A stretch of 64,000 bases of DNA from Oscillospiraceae bacterium (GCA_017519975.1 JAFWRM010000040.1:1-64000), one strand, 5' to 3'; shown: positions 42,178-50,358, counted from the stretch's first letter. Program-made: numbers and translations. The notes: a model not told the origin generated them from the letters alone.

Positions 42178-42216
42178 GCGACGCTCCCCGTGCCCGGCAC
42201 GGGGAGCGTCGCTTTC
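42178..42216 (+). terminator. Strong terminator after ogt
   Basis: GCGACGCTCCCCGTGCC (42178-42194) pairs with GGCACGGGGAGCGTCGC (to 42212), then TTTCT. Shared with the convergent radical SAM gene. Confidence 0.85.
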
Positions 42217-42226
42217 TCAGATATGC

Positions 42227-43516
42227 TTATTTCCGGCAGATTTCCGTGAGATATTTCGCACAGAAGGGAACGATCCTGCCCCTGTCGTACACGTGTAGAC
42301 TGCAGCGGCGCAGCCGTTCCACGTTCAGATTCCCGGCGTCCTGAAACGCCATGGCCGACAGGGTCAGACTCCGGTGACTCATCAGACGGAGGAACGTATC
42401 AAAATCCATCTCGTCTGAAAGATCCCGTCCGGGTGCCGGCCCATCCGGCGACCTCCGCCAGCGGCCGGCGATGTACCCCCGGTTCTCCGCCGCGCAGCCC
42501 CGCCCGCGCGGTGCCCGCGCCATGGAACCGAGCGGATGCATCTCCCCCTGGAGATCGACCAGGATCCCGGCGTGGAACCCGCACAGCGGGTGGTCGCATC
42601 GGGACGGGAGAAAGCTTTCCAGCGGGAGGCCCGTCTGTTCGGAGATGTCCGACATCAGCTGATCCAGCGTATACCGGTCCTCCTGCCTCGGGTCTTCAGG
42701 ATATCTCCCGAAATAGGACACCGGCTGGAAGTGGACGCCCCTCACGCCGGGCATCAGATCCCGGGCCAGCGCGACGATATTCCCCAGGTCGCCGTCGTTG
42801 ACGCCCGGCACCACCGTCGGCACGAGCGTCACCCCGATGCGCGCCTGCGCGCACGCGCGGATCGCCTGCAGCTTCGTCTCCAGCAGCGGCGCGCCACGCA
42901 GTTTCTCGTAGATTTCGTCTTCCGTTCCGTCGAACTGGAGAAACACGATGTCCAGCCCCGCTTCCGCCAGTTTCCTCACGTATTCCGGGTCCCGTGCCAG
43001 ACGGATCCCGTTCGTGTTCACCTGCGTGTAGCTGCAGCCGGCCTCCCGGGCAAACCGGATCAGTTCCGGCAGATCGTCACGGAGCGTCGGCTCGCCGCCG
43101 GAGAACTGGATCAGCGGCTTTCCGCACTGGCGCACGATGTCCCGGATGGCGTCCCTGCACTCCTGCTGCGGCGGATCCTCCTCCGCCGCGCCGCCGTTGG
43201 CAAAGCAGAAGCGGCATCTCAGCTGGCAGCGATTCGTGACCTCCAGCAGGATACAGCACGTCTCCGACTCATGCTCCACACACAGGCCGCAGTTTTCCGG
43301 GCAGTGTTCGCCGGCGTCCTCCGCCAGCTCCTCCGCGCCGAGGCTCCACCGATCCAGATCCACCCTGCCCCGCCAGACGGGCACACGGAAGCTCCCGTGC
43401 TCCGGGCAGATCTTTTCCATCCGCACCTGACCGTCTTCCTCCCTAACCAGCCGCGCCGGAACATTTCTGAGGCAGACGGGGCAGACGGACCGTGTTTTTC
43501 TGATCGTTTTATCCAT
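42227..43516 (-). CDS. Radical SAM protein of the Tes/MJ0619/TrsS-like group
   Basis: 429 residues; ATG 43516 with CAGGAGGG upstream, preferred to a longer opening that lacks a ribosome site. An N-terminal zinc-ribbon-like module (SVCPVCLRNVPARLV ... KICPEHGSFRVPVW) is followed by a second Cys cluster (HCPENCGLCVEHESETCC), then the radical SAM core with the cluster motif NRCQLRCRFCFA (CxxxCxxC), IQFSGGEPTLRDDLPELIRF (SAM-binding GGEP), and TLVPTVVPGVNDGDLGNIV. The C-terminal end carries further Cys residues (SRCDHPLCGFHAG). The N-terminal CPVC...CPEHG pattern is that of the MJ0619/tetraether-lipid-synthase superfamily and of TrsS-type proteins. No recognisable partner lies nearby. Reaction unknown. 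Confidence 0.75.
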   Translation of the reverse strand: MDKTIRKTRSVCPVCLRNVPARLVREEDGQVRMEKICPEHGSFRVPVWRGRVDLDRWSLGAEELAEDAGEHCPENCGLCVEHESETCCILLEVTNRCQLRCRFCFANGGAAEEDPPQQECRDAIRDIVRQCGKPLIQFSGGEPTLRDDLPELIRFAREAGCSYTQVNTNGIRLARDPEYVRKLAEAGLDIVFLQFDGTEDEIYEKLRGAPLLETKLQAIRACAQARIGVTLVPTVVPGVNDGDLGNIVALARDLMPGVRGVHFQPVSYFGRYPEDPRQEDRYTLDQLMSDISEQTGLPLESFLPSRCDHPLCGFHAGILVDLQGEMHPLGSMARAPRGRGCAAENRGYIAGRWRRSPDGPAPGRDLSDEMDFDTFLRLMSHRSLTLSAMAFQDAGNLNVERLRRCSLHVYDRGRIVPFCAKYLTEICRK

Positions 43517-43612
43517 TCGGTCCCTCCTGAACGCGTGAACCGCCGAAAGCAGGGAAGCTTCCGGTCGCTCACCGCTTTCCCAGAGTGATAATGCCACGGC
43601 CGGCGATGAAAA

Positions 43613-43864
43613 TCAAGGGAACGGCGCCGAAAACCAGGGCGGCCGCAAGCTGGCAGAGGAGATCATATAAAGTGAAAAAGCTCTGTCTGACCCAGGGTCT
43701 TCCGTACCGTTCAGCCTAAGCTGCCGTCCGGGCGGGATCGGAGAGCCTCCGTCCCACATCGAGGCATTTTTGTAAAACGGCAGTTTATCAATCGCATCGG
43801 TGACCGCATTGAAAAGCAGTGTGTACTCTTGTGTACTCTTTTGTTGCAATTCCCATGTTCCCAC
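43613..43864 (-). pseudogene. Truncated small conserved gene
   Basis: The first 28 codons (MGTWELQQKSTQEYTLLFNA, then VTDAIDKL) look like the N-terminus of a short helical protein family seen in Clostridia (TSKQEYTLLFNAxTDA); after that the frame turns into unrelated sequence. Two tandem GTGTACTCTT words lie in it. Remnant at the left edge of the low-GC block. The rest of 43517-43997 shows no gene. Confidence 0.35.
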
Positions 43865-43997
43865 CTCCTATGGATAGGATAGCACAGAGAGGATGCGAAA
43901 CATGTCGAATTGTGCCTGAAAGAAGTGTTCTGTGCATATAATAATCCTGCCCACCGGGAGAGCCGATGAGCAGGACAAAATGAGCTATCAATTCGAT

Positions 43998-45143
43998 TTA
44001 GTACGATTCGCCGTGATCGTATTCCCCATACTCGCAGCCAATGTGGGAGGCCTCTATTTCATCTGCCAGAATCAGCTGTCCATCCATCCGGTCATACAAC
44101 TTTACCGTACCCCAACCATTACCGCCATTCCAAAGGCGGTTGTGATGCCTGCTGCCGTCCGGTGCTTCATAGTTGATCAGCAGCATATCCTTTTTCAGGC
44201 AGTGCACCTCTGTTTCCATGGCGGCGTGGATATTTTCCTGCCGCACATGCCAGACGACTTCTTCATCGTGCTCCTCAAAGGAGAATGCAGTTTTCACCAT
44301 CAGGTGAAGCTTTGAAAAATTAAAGTCGTATTCCTTGCCCTCATAGTAGAATACACCCAACAGCCGACGATCCAACGGGACAAAGTAAATCTTTGGCCGG
44401 CCACCGCCAATGTCGAATACACTGTTCGACAGCTGTTTCCCGGTCTTTTTGCTGGTCAGGCAGTTGGAGGACAGCCAGACCCAGGGGGTGGTAAAGTCGC
44501 GGCCCCAGTTCTTATCGGCGTAGCCGTAGCAGCGTTCCGGCGTAACTGTGTACTGCCTGCCGTTGAAAGTAATGGTCCCACTGTAGGCGCTCTTCATCCC
44601 CTCAGCGTGCCAGTACATGGCGAAGGCTTCCGCGTCCCGCATGGGCTTGCTGGCCCCGTATCCAACGTTAAAAGCGATCTGTTTGTCTACTGTCAGATCC
44701 CAGGTCATTGTCCCTGCATCACACATCCATTCCGGATGGGCGGCCGCATCCTCCGCCGTAATGTCTACACTGCCTTTCAGGGAGGTTTCACAGGCAAGAC
44801 AATCCGCTGCTTCGATCCGGTATGGAGCGTCCGGGTGCAAAGAGACGTCTTTCCAGGTGAAGAAGCGGTGCAACTGACAGGCATCCTCACCCCATGTGCC
44901 TGCCTTTACCATAAGGTAGGAAGGCTTTTTCCCTGCAGCCCGGTTCTCCGGAAGTTGTCCCAGGACAGGCTCCTCCTCCGCCAGTGCGGGGTTGCAAACA
45001 TAAAACTCAATAAAGAATGGCTTGTCCTCTCCGGTTTCAGCATCCTGGGCAGTGAAGGAGTGCCACCACCAATCGTATCCGTGATGCGCCAAGGGGCCAT
45101 GCAGCATGTAACTGTCCCGCTTTATATCGTGATGATTAAACAT
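43998..45143 (-). CDS. Tocopherol-cyclase-like protein
   Basis: 381 residues, GGGAG before ATG 45143. The pattern of two lipocalin-like halves is visible: GPLAHHGYDWWWHSFTAQDA and FFIEFYVCNPAL early, VGYGASKPMRDAEAFAMYWH and SAYSGTITFNGRQYTVTPER in the middle, and CYGYADKNWGRDFTTPWVWL, a signature-like Trp/Asp-rich motif. Late KIYFVPLDRRLLGVFYYEGK closes the second half. This fits the tocopherol cyclase / CrtC-like lipocalin superfamily (PF14249), which in Firmicutes has no known role; lipid or isoprenoid binding is plausible. A TATAAT-like -10 lies at 45175-45180 on the minus strand. Confidence 0.6.
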   Translation of the reverse strand: MFNHHDIKRDSYMLHGPLAHHGYDWWWHSFTAQDAETGEDKPFFIEFYVCNPALAEEEPVLGQLPENRAAGKKPSYLMVKAGTWGEDACQLHRFFTWKDVSLHPDAPYRIEAADCLACETSLKGSVDITAEDAAAHPEWMCDAGTMTWDLTVDKQIAFNVGYGASKPMRDAEAFAMYWHAEGMKSAYSGTITFNGRQYTVTPERCYGYADKNWGRDFTTPWVWLSSNCLTSKKTGKQLSNSVFDIGGGRPKIYFVPLDRRLLGVFYYEGKEYDFNFSKLHLMVKTAFSFEEHDEEVVWHVRQENIHAAMETEVHCLKKDMLLINYEAPDGSRHHNRLWNGGNGWGTVKLYDRMDGQLILADEIEASHIGCEYGEYDHGESY

Positions 45144-45224
45144 GATTCGTCTCCCTGATATATTGGAAGCTAAGATTATACTGTACTCTGGGGTCTTACG
45201 GAATGCCGATCTTCTGTGTCAGAA

Positions 45225-45842
45225 TTACTCTTTTTTCCCAAAATGCGAAAACCAGTTTTTCAGTTCTTCACTCTTCTTGGAGACCGTTTCCCTGAACTCT
45301 TCGGTCTTCTCCTCCCGCATCTTCTCCCGGGCCTCTTTTGCCATCTGCTTCTCAATCTCCCGTGCATGCTCGACTTCCGCAGCAACCTCAGCAGCATCAA
45401 ACCGGGTGATGGACACATCGAAGCTGTTGAGCTTTGCGGTCAGGGCCGTTTCGTATTCTTCCTGAGCAAGAAGAATGATCGCTGTTTCGCCGTTGAGGAT
45501 GCTGTCACCGGCCTTTTCCAGCAAAGAGGCGTTGTCCGCCATGTCGTTGGCATCCACTGCACCGCCGATCAGCATGCCCATGCTTCCGCCCAGCAAAACA
45601 CAAAGCGGGCCGCCCAGCACACCAACCAGGCTGCCGATCAGGCTGCCTTTCCACGTGTCATCGCCGTCCATTGCACCATTGATGAAACCATCCATGATGG
45701 TGAGCTTATCATTTTCCTTCTTAACGATTACAGCCTGCGATATCGTATAATTGGCATTGGTTGTTTCACGCTTCAGTTCAGACAGTGCCTGGTATGCTTC
45801 ACTTTCAACTTTGTAATTAGCCAGAATCACATTCTCTTTCAT
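45225..45842 (-). CDS. DUF1269-like stress protein with glycine zipper
   Basis: 205 residues. The N-terminal alpha/beta part (NVILANYKVESEAYQALSEL, ISQAVIVKKENDKLTIMDGF) is followed by a Gly-rich membrane-compatible zipper (WKGSLIGSLVGVLGGPLCVL, GGSMGMLIGGAVDA), then another alpha/beta segment (LNGETAIILLAQEEYE) and a long charged coiled coil (HAREIEKQMAKEAREKMREE). Resembles DUF1269-type membrane proteins. It follows hsp20 by 63 nt on the same strand, with a partial terminator hairpin (AGCGCCC/GGGCGCT) between them, so it is probably stress-induced. Confidence 0.6.
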   Translation of the reverse strand: MKENVILANYKVESEAYQALSELKRETTNANYTISQAVIVKKENDKLTIMDGFINGAMDGDDTWKGSLIGSLVGVLGGPLCVLLGGSMGMLIGGAVDANDMADNASLLEKAGDSILNGETAIILLAQEEYETALTAKLNSFDVSITRFDAAEVAAEVEHAREIEKQMAKEAREKMREEKTEEFRETVSKKSEELKNWFSHFGKKE

Positions 45843-45905
45843 TTCAAAGACCTCCTCTGAAATAGAAAGCGCCCCGCGTTTGGCAGGGCGCTGGAGTAGT
45901 AATGA

Positions 45906-46352
45906 TTAGCCTTGGATCTGAATGGTCTTGCGCTCCGGAAGCGCCACCGGCTGCTCCTTCGGGAAGTCAAGCGTCAGGACGCCATCCTCAAACTTGGCCT
46001 GTACGTCTTCTTCCTTAACATTCTCACCGATGTAGAAGCTTCTGGTCATGGAGCCTTCGTAGCGTTCCTGATGAACGATCTTGCCCTTCTTATCCTTGTC
46101 CTCTTCTTCGAGGCCCTTGGAAGCGGTAATCGTCAGGTAGCCATTCTGCAGCTGCAAATCGATCTGATCCTTCTTGAAGCCCGGCAGGTCCACCTTCAAC
46201 TCATAGCCATCATCGTGTTCCTTCAAATCGGTCTTCATCACATGAGCCGCATGTTTGCCATACAGCTTGCGATCGACATCGGATTCAAAACCCCTGAACG
46301 GGAAACCCATCCAGTCATCAAACAAACTCTCTCCAAAAATACTCGGTAACAT
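45906..46352 (-). CDS. hsp20: Small heat shock protein Hsp20
   Basis: 148 residues. The alpha-crystallin domain is evident: TDLKEHDDGYELKVDLPGFK, IDLQLQNGYLTITASKGLEE, ERYEGSMTRSFYIGENVKEE and FEDGVLTLDFPKE, with an IQI C-terminal anchor (the IXI motif). ATP-independent holdase in the cytoplasm. A CIRCE element over its promoter shows HrcA control. Confidence 0.95.
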   Translation of the reverse strand: MLPSIFGESLFDDWMGFPFRGFESDVDRKLYGKHAAHVMKTDLKEHDDGYELKVDLPGFKKDQIDLQLQNGYLTITASKGLEEEDKDKKGKIVHQERYEGSMTRSFYIGENVKEEDVQAKFEDGVLTLDFPKEQPVALPERKTIQIQG

Positions 46353-46449
46353 AAGTCATGCCTCCTTCGATACTGCAATCATTTTGTTTGTTACCTGAGC
46401 AAGGGGATGGAGGTCATCTATTCGATCTTCGTTCCTCTGTTCGATTATG

Positions 46450-46477
46450 ATTATATCACTGTTTTTAGCACTGTCAA
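46450..46477 (-). promoter_or_regulatory. hsp20 promoter
   Basis: Minus strand TTGACA (46477-46472), 16 nt, TATAAT (46455-46450). The -35 lies inside the CIRCE element. Confidence 0.8.
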
Positions 46478-46491
46478 TGCGAGAGTGCTAA
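46465..46491 (-). promoter_or_regulatory. CIRCE operator (HrcA site)
   Basis: TTAGCACTG (46465-46473), 9 nt, GAGTGCTAA (46483-46491). It matches the CIRCE consensus TTAGCACTC-N9-GAGTGCTAA at 17 of 18 arm positions. Confidence 0.9.
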
Positions 46492-46680
46492 TAATCGCGT
46501 GAACAATATGTGAATATTCTTATATAAGGTTAGCTGCAAGTTTAAGGCGCAGCAAATTATGGCCCCGGCTATCTCACTACTGGCTATCTGCTAAATGAAT
46601 ACGCAACATCCTGTCTGGATTGGCCAGAAAGTCTTTTGTAATCTGAAAGTGCCTGATTTCAAGGACTTTTGGGCAAAAAG

Positions 46681-46718
46681 AAAGGACTCCAACTTTGTAT
46701 CAAAATTGGAGTCCTTTT
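46681..46718 (-). terminator. Terminator of the gene at 46794
   Basis: AAAGGACTCCAA (46681-46692) with TTGGAGTCCTTT (46706-46717). Read leftwards it is followed by CTTTTTGCCC. The remainder of 46492-46790 shows no gene. Confidence 0.6.
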
Positions 46719-46793
46719 ATGTGTAAGTACGCCCAAAAGGTACCGAAGCTTAGAAAGAACGCCTAAAAGACACCAGCGAGAGGAGTAAAGCGA

Positions 46794-47198
46794 TTACACT
46801 CCCAAAACATAAAAGCCGTTAAAAGCCTTTGCTCTGTTCAGCCAATCTACAAGGACTTCATAATCCGAAGGCTTTTTATCGAGTATCATTCCCAACAAGA
46901 ACTCTATCTGTTCCGGTGTGTAATAATTGATTCCACATAGATCTACCAGACCTGTTTTCAAATTATTATATGTTCCGCAGTCGAAAACATGGCTGTAATT
47001 CTGATAGAACAAATCCATATCATCAACATGAATATATATCGAGTCGTCTTTCCAATGGTTAATTGCTCGAATGCTGACTATTTTTTTAAGTCTCGTCCCT
47101 GAAGGAAGATTACAGAACTGTAGTTCAACAAACGCCGAACCGCCATAAGCTCTTCTTTCTTCATTAGAGGAAAAACGGCGGAAGATTATGGTGATCAC
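46794..47198 (-). CDS. Uncharacterised low-GC gene next to tRNA-Leu
   Basis: About 134 residues. The open frame continues back through the tRNA-Leu gene, so the upstream part is not coding. A start at GTG 47198 or a non-standard codon just after AAAGGAG (47199-47205 on the minus strand) is likeliest; the exact start is uncertain. Sequence: FSSNEERRAYGGSAFVELQF, LKKIVSIRAINHWKDDSIYI, FDCGTYNNLKTGLVDLCGIN and VLVDWLNRAKAFNGFYVLG. It looks like a small globular alpha/beta protein and recalls immunity-type genes, but I recognise no family. AT-rich relative to its surroundings and placed directly 3' of a tRNA, so probably acquired. Confidence 0.5.
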   Translation of the reverse strand: MITIIFRRFSSNEERRAYGGSAFVELQFCNLPSGTRLKKIVSIRAINHWKDDSIYIHVDDMDLFYQNYSHVFDCGTYNNLKTGLVDLCGINYYTPEQIEFLLGMILDKKPSDYEVLVDWLNRAKAFNGFYVLGV

Positions 47199-47270
47199 TC
47201 CTTTCTTGGGAGCGTTTAGCTTACTATAAGTATAACAGATAAGGATTATTAGTTCGATCCGGTTACATAG

Positions 47271-47309
47271 AAAACCTCTCTTGCCTTGGTAGACAAGAGA
47301 GGTTTTTTT
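47271..47309 (-). terminator. Terminator of tRNA-Leu
   Basis: AACCTCTCTTG (47273-47283) with CAAGAGAGGTT (47294-47304), just after the tRNA 3' end, followed on the minus strand by TTCTATG. Confidence 0.7.
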
Positions 47310-47311
47310 GA

Positions 47312-47399
47312 TGGTGCGCGAGGCGGGACTTGAACCCGCACGCCCGTAGTGAGCACTAGAACCTGAATCTAGCGAGTCTGCCAATTCCACCACTCGCGC
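47312..47399 (-). tRNA. tRNA-Leu (anticodon CAG)
   Basis: Minus strand from 47399: acceptor GCGCGAG pairs with CTCGCGC before ACCA at the 3' end (CCA is encoded, 47314-47312). Anticodon stem CTAGA/TCTAG encloses the loop TTCAGGT, giving anticodon CAG. The long variable arm (GTGCTCACTACGGGCGT region) and the T-loop GGTTCAAGTCC are as expected for a class II leucine tRNA. 88 nt. Confidence 0.95.
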
Positions 47400-47416
47400 C
47401 CGCGGAATGCTTGCTT

Positions 47417-47445
47417 ATATTAGCACCGCGTTTTGGGGATGTCAA
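47417..47445 (-). promoter_or_regulatory. tRNA-Leu promoter
   Basis: Minus strand TTGACA (47445-47440), 17 nt, TAATAT (47422-47417), 18 nt before the mature 5' end. Confidence 0.7.
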
Positions 47446-47490
47446 GCAGTTTTTTTGCAGCCGTGATCATATCCTGCCTTTCGAGGGGGC

Positions 47491-49485
47491 TCACAGGAAG
47501 CGCACCGCTTCAAAAGCGTGGAACACGGCGTCCCGTATGTCCCCGGACCGGCTGGCGTCCCCGATGACGGACACGGCCGTTTCCGGACACACGTGGGAAA
47601 AGCGCAGGGCTTCCCTTCTTCTCGGCCGCATCCCGACCGCCATCAGTACCGTGTCCGCCGGGATCTCCCGCGTTTCACCGGTGGCCGTATGACGGATCAG
47701 AACGGAGGCCTCCCGGATCTCCTCCAGCTTCCATCCCAGCAGCCGTTCGACCCCATACTGCTCGCTCATCCGTTCCAGATCTCCGGCGGAACCGTTCTTC
47801 AGCAGGTCCACCTGTTCCGCCATCTCCACCACGGTGCAGCTTTTCCCCTCCATCGCCAGCGTGATGGAGGCCTCCGTCCCGACGGAGGCGCCGCCGATGA
47901 TCACGACTCTCCGGCCGCACGGCGCACGCCCGTTTTCCGCGTCGGGCGCCCAGAAGACGTTCGGGCGATCCCAGCCGGGCACCTGGGGAAACAGCGGATC
48001 CGCGCCTACGGCCACGATCACAGCGTCGTACCTCTCCTTTTCCAGCAGTTCCGGCGTCGCCTCGGTGTTCAGAAGCACCCGGGCGCCGCAGTGCGCCGCA
48101 AAGTCCTGCATGTAGGCAAGATAATCCCTCAGGTCGTTCTTGAAGGGGGCGCCGCAGGCGTCGTTCACATGGCCGCCGATCCTGCCGGACTTTTCGTACA
48201 GCGTGACCTCATGCCCCCGCTGCAGCAGCCACTTGACCGCTTCCACTCCGGCCGGCCCGCCGCCGACGACGGCGACTTTCTTCTTCACGGGCGCCGGCGG
48301 GAGCCTTCCCTCCGGGTAATCGGCAAAGCGCCCCCACATGGGATTTACGGAACACAGCTTTGCCGTGTGCGGACTGGCCATGCGGAAGCACTGGCAGCGC
48401 AGACAGGGCATGTGTTCCCATTCCCGTCCCTCGGCGTATTTCTTCGGCATGTCATAATCGGCGTGGAGCGCGCGGTTCATGGCCACCATGTCCGCCTTCC
48501 CGGAGGCGATGATCTCCTCCGCCATGGCCGGATCCTTGATGGCGCCTACCACGGAGACGAACAGATCCGGATACGCCTTCTTGATGGCGGCGGCGAATCC
48601 GACGTTCAGCATCCGGTCCATGGTATAGTTGCTCAGCAGATACCGCATGTACTGCCGTTCTCCCCACAGATCGTGGATGCCGGCGGAAACATGCAGGATG
48701 TCGATCTTATCCTTGATGTACTTTATGAATTCAATGGTATCCTCCAGATGCATCTGATCCGGGTGTATCTCATCGGCGGATATGCGGTATTCGATGACGA
48801 ACTTCTCCCCTACTCTCGCCCGGACCGCGTCCAGGATCTCGCACGCGAAGCGGGCGCGGTTCTCCGGACTGCCTCCGTATTCGTCCGTCCTCTTGTTGAA
48901 ATACGGGCTGGCGAACTGGGCGATCAGATTGCCGTGAGCACCGTGGATGTTGCACATCACCATGCTGGCCTGTTTGCAGTATTCAGCCGCGCGGGCGTAT
49001 TTTTCCACCGTTTCCCGGATATGCTCCACAGTCATCTCCTCGGTGGGGATCGGATCTCTTCCCAGCATCCGGGCGCGGTTCCGTTCCGCCGCTGTAATGA
49101 ACGAGCTGCAGCTGAAGGCCGGACGGCCGATGTTCTCCGGCGCCGTGTCCTTCCCGTTGTGCGTCAGCTCCAGGCAGCCGTGGGCGCCGTACACCTCGCA
49201 CATCTCCGAAAACAGCTTCAGGGGCTGCACGCAGTCCGGATGATCCAGCCGCAGCTGCCCCGGTTCGTCGCTGCTCTCCGTAATGTCGATGCTGCAGTTT
49301 CCCACCTCGCATATGGCAACGCCGCCTCTGGCGTACTGCCGGAAGGTGTCGACAAAGCGCTGGGTGACAAAGCCGCGCTCATCCCCGGCAAAAAAACAGC
49401 CCGGAGGCGCCTGCTGCAGGCGGTTCTTGAACAGTACGCCGCGGATCTCAAACGGTTCATACACGTGCGGATACTTTGCGGACAC
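47491..49485 (-). CDS. NADH:flavin oxidoreductase (Old Yellow Enzyme / 2,4-dienoyl-CoA reductase type)
   Basis: 664 residues from GTG 49485 (AGGGGAGGGATCACC upstream); an extra N-terminal opening lacks a ribosome site. Residues 1-370: FMN-binding TIM barrel (YEPFEIRGVLFKNRLQQAPP, ELTHNGKDTAPENIGRP, HGAHGNLIAQFASPYFNKRT, DEYGGSPENRARFACEIL). About 340-365: 4Fe-4S ligands in CLRCQCFRMASPHTAKLC. About 385-664: FAD/NAD(P)-binding part (VAVVGGGPAGVEAVKWLLQR, YDAVIVAVGADPLFPQVPGW, VVIIGGASVGTEASITLAME). This architecture reduces activated C=C bonds with NAD(P)H (enoates, dienoyl-CoA, steroid enones such as those handled by BaiCD/BaiH). A Tyr or His proton donor cannot be assigned with certainty. 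Strictly anaerobic enzyme type. Confidence 0.88.
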   Translation of the reverse strand: MSAKYPHVYEPFEIRGVLFKNRLQQAPPGCFFAGDERGFVTQRFVDTFRQYARGGVAICEVGNCSIDITESSDEPGQLRLDHPDCVQPLKLFSEMCEVYGAHGCLELTHNGKDTAPENIGRPAFSCSSFITAAERNRARMLGRDPIPTEEMTVEHIRETVEKYARAAEYCKQASMVMCNIHGAHGNLIAQFASPYFNKRTDEYGGSPENRARFACEILDAVRARVGEKFVIEYRISADEIHPDQMHLEDTIEFIKYIKDKIDILHVSAGIHDLWGERQYMRYLLSNYTMDRMLNVGFAAAIKKAYPDLFVSVVGAIKDPAMAEEIIASGKADMVAMNRALHADYDMPKKYAEGREWEHMPCLRCQCFRMASPHTAKLCSVNPMWGRFADYPEGRLPPAPVKKKVAVVGGGPAGVEAVKWLLQRGHEVTLYEKSGRIGGHVNDACGAPFKNDLRDYLAYMQDFAAHCGARVLLNTEATPELLEKERYDAVIVAVGADPLFPQVPGWDRPNVFWAPDAENGRAPCGRRVVIIGGASVGTEASITLAMEGKSCTVVEMAEQVDLLKNGSAGDLERMSEQYGVERLLGWKLEEIREASVLIRHTATGETREIPADTVLMAVGMRPRRREALRFSHVCPETAVSVIGDASRSGDIRDAVFHAFEAVRFL

Positions 49486-49636
49486 GGTGATCCCTCCCCT
49501 TTTCCTGTGTCGTCCTGGTCGCGGCGGACGCCGCACGTTTATTTTCCCACAATCCGCCGCGGTTTTCAACGCATTCTTTTCCCCGCCTGCGGCTTTCCCC
49601 GTCCTGCGCGCGCGTCCGCTTTTTTACTTTTCCTCA

Positions 49637-49665
49637 TTGCAAAGGGCATGGGATTGGATTATAAT
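49637..49665 (+). promoter_or_regulatory. Promoter of the YegP/small-protein pair
   Basis: TTGCAA (49637-49642), 17 nt, TATAAT (49660-49665), 60 nt before ATG 49726. Confidence 0.7.
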
Positions 49666-49725
49666 TCAGATATTGAATCGGGTCGGTTTCCCGTAATCTG
49701 AATCACACTGCAAGGAGAGATACGT

Positions 49726-50100
49726 ATGGGCAAATTTGTTATTCGCAACACGAAGACGGGCATCAAGTTCGACTTAAAGGCCAACAACGGCGAAGTGATC
49801 GCCACCTCTGAAGTGTACAAGTCCGAAGCGTCCTGCAAAAAGGGCATTGCAAGCGTGCGCAGAAACGCCCCCGTTGCCGCAGTGGAGGACCAGACCGTGG
49901 AGGGGTTCGCCAAGGAAAAGCACCCCAAATTTGAGATCTACACGGACAAAGGCGGCGAATTCCGCTTCCGCCTGAAGGCTACCAACGGCCAGATCATCGC
50001 CGTCAGCGAAGGATACAAGGCCATGGCCAGCTGCAAGAACGGCATCGCCTCGGTGAAGAAAAACGCCGTGGACGCCGCCATCGTCGACGCAAAGGAGTAA
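49726..50100 (+). CDS. YegP/DUF1508-family protein with two repeats
   Basis: 124 residues: two copies of the YegP unit. Copy 1 KFVIRNTKTGIKFDLKANNG then EVIATSEVYKSEASCKKGIA; copy 2 KFEIYTDKGGEFRFRLKATN then GQIIAVSEGYKAMASCKNGI, each ending SVxxNA. The fold is a small beta-beta-alpha unit known from structural genomics; cellular role unknown. ATG 49726 has AAGGAGAG upstream. Six nt separate it from the next gene, so the two form one unit. Confidence 0.85.
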   Translation: MGKFVIRNTKTGIKFDLKANNGEVIATSEVYKSEASCKKGIASVRRNAPVAAVEDQTVEGFAKEKHPKFEIYTDKGGEFRFRLKATNGQIIAVSEGYKAMASCKNGIASVKKNAVDAAIVDAKE

Positions 50101-50106
50101 TCGATC

Positions 50107-50358
50107 ATGGAACTTCCGAACCTGGACATCAAGGGCAAGATCGAAGAGCTGGTCGAAAAGGCCAAGGCGGACGACAGCTTTCTGAGCAAATTCAAGGAAA
50201 ACCCCATCAAGGCCGTGGAAGACACGCTGGGCGTGGATCTTCCCGATGAAGCCATAAAGAAGATCGTGGACGGCATCAAGGCAAAGCTCTTTCCGGAAGA
50301 CCAGGAGGGCGGCCTGTCCGGCCTGATCAAGAAGATCACCGGCAAGGATAAGGACTGA
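50107..50358 (+). CDS. Small helical protein, nitrile-hydratase-leader-like fold
   Basis: 83 residues, highly charged, no Cys and no membrane helix. The central piece DSFLSKFKENPIKAVEDTLG followed by VDLPDEAIKKIVDGIKAKLF resembles the L-x-x-F-x-x-(D/N)P-x-x-A-(L/V)-x-x-x-(L/T)G-(V/I)-x-(L/V)P pattern of NHLP-type leader sequences and of stand-alone Clostridial proteins of this size. No Gly-Gly or Gly-Ala cleavage site or core peptide follows, and no modifying enzyme is adjacent. I regard it as a stand-alone helical protein co-transcribed with the YegP gene. Function unknown. Confidence 0.65.
   Translation: MELPNLDIKGKIEELVEKAKADDSFLSKFKENPIKAVEDTLGVDLPDEAIKKIVDGIKAKLFPEDQEGGLSGLIKKITGKDKD

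Noticed and set aside
47199..47393. N-terminal extension of the gene at 46794 through the tRNA-Leu
   Set aside because: The open frame reads VELADSLDSGSSAHYGRAG, which is simply the tRNA gene translated. A tRNA terminator lies between.
50107..50358. RiPP precursor with NHLP leader
   Set aside because: There is no cleavage motif, core peptide, cyclodehydratase, LanM or exporter nearby; the radical SAM gene at 42.2 kb is too far away and of another type.
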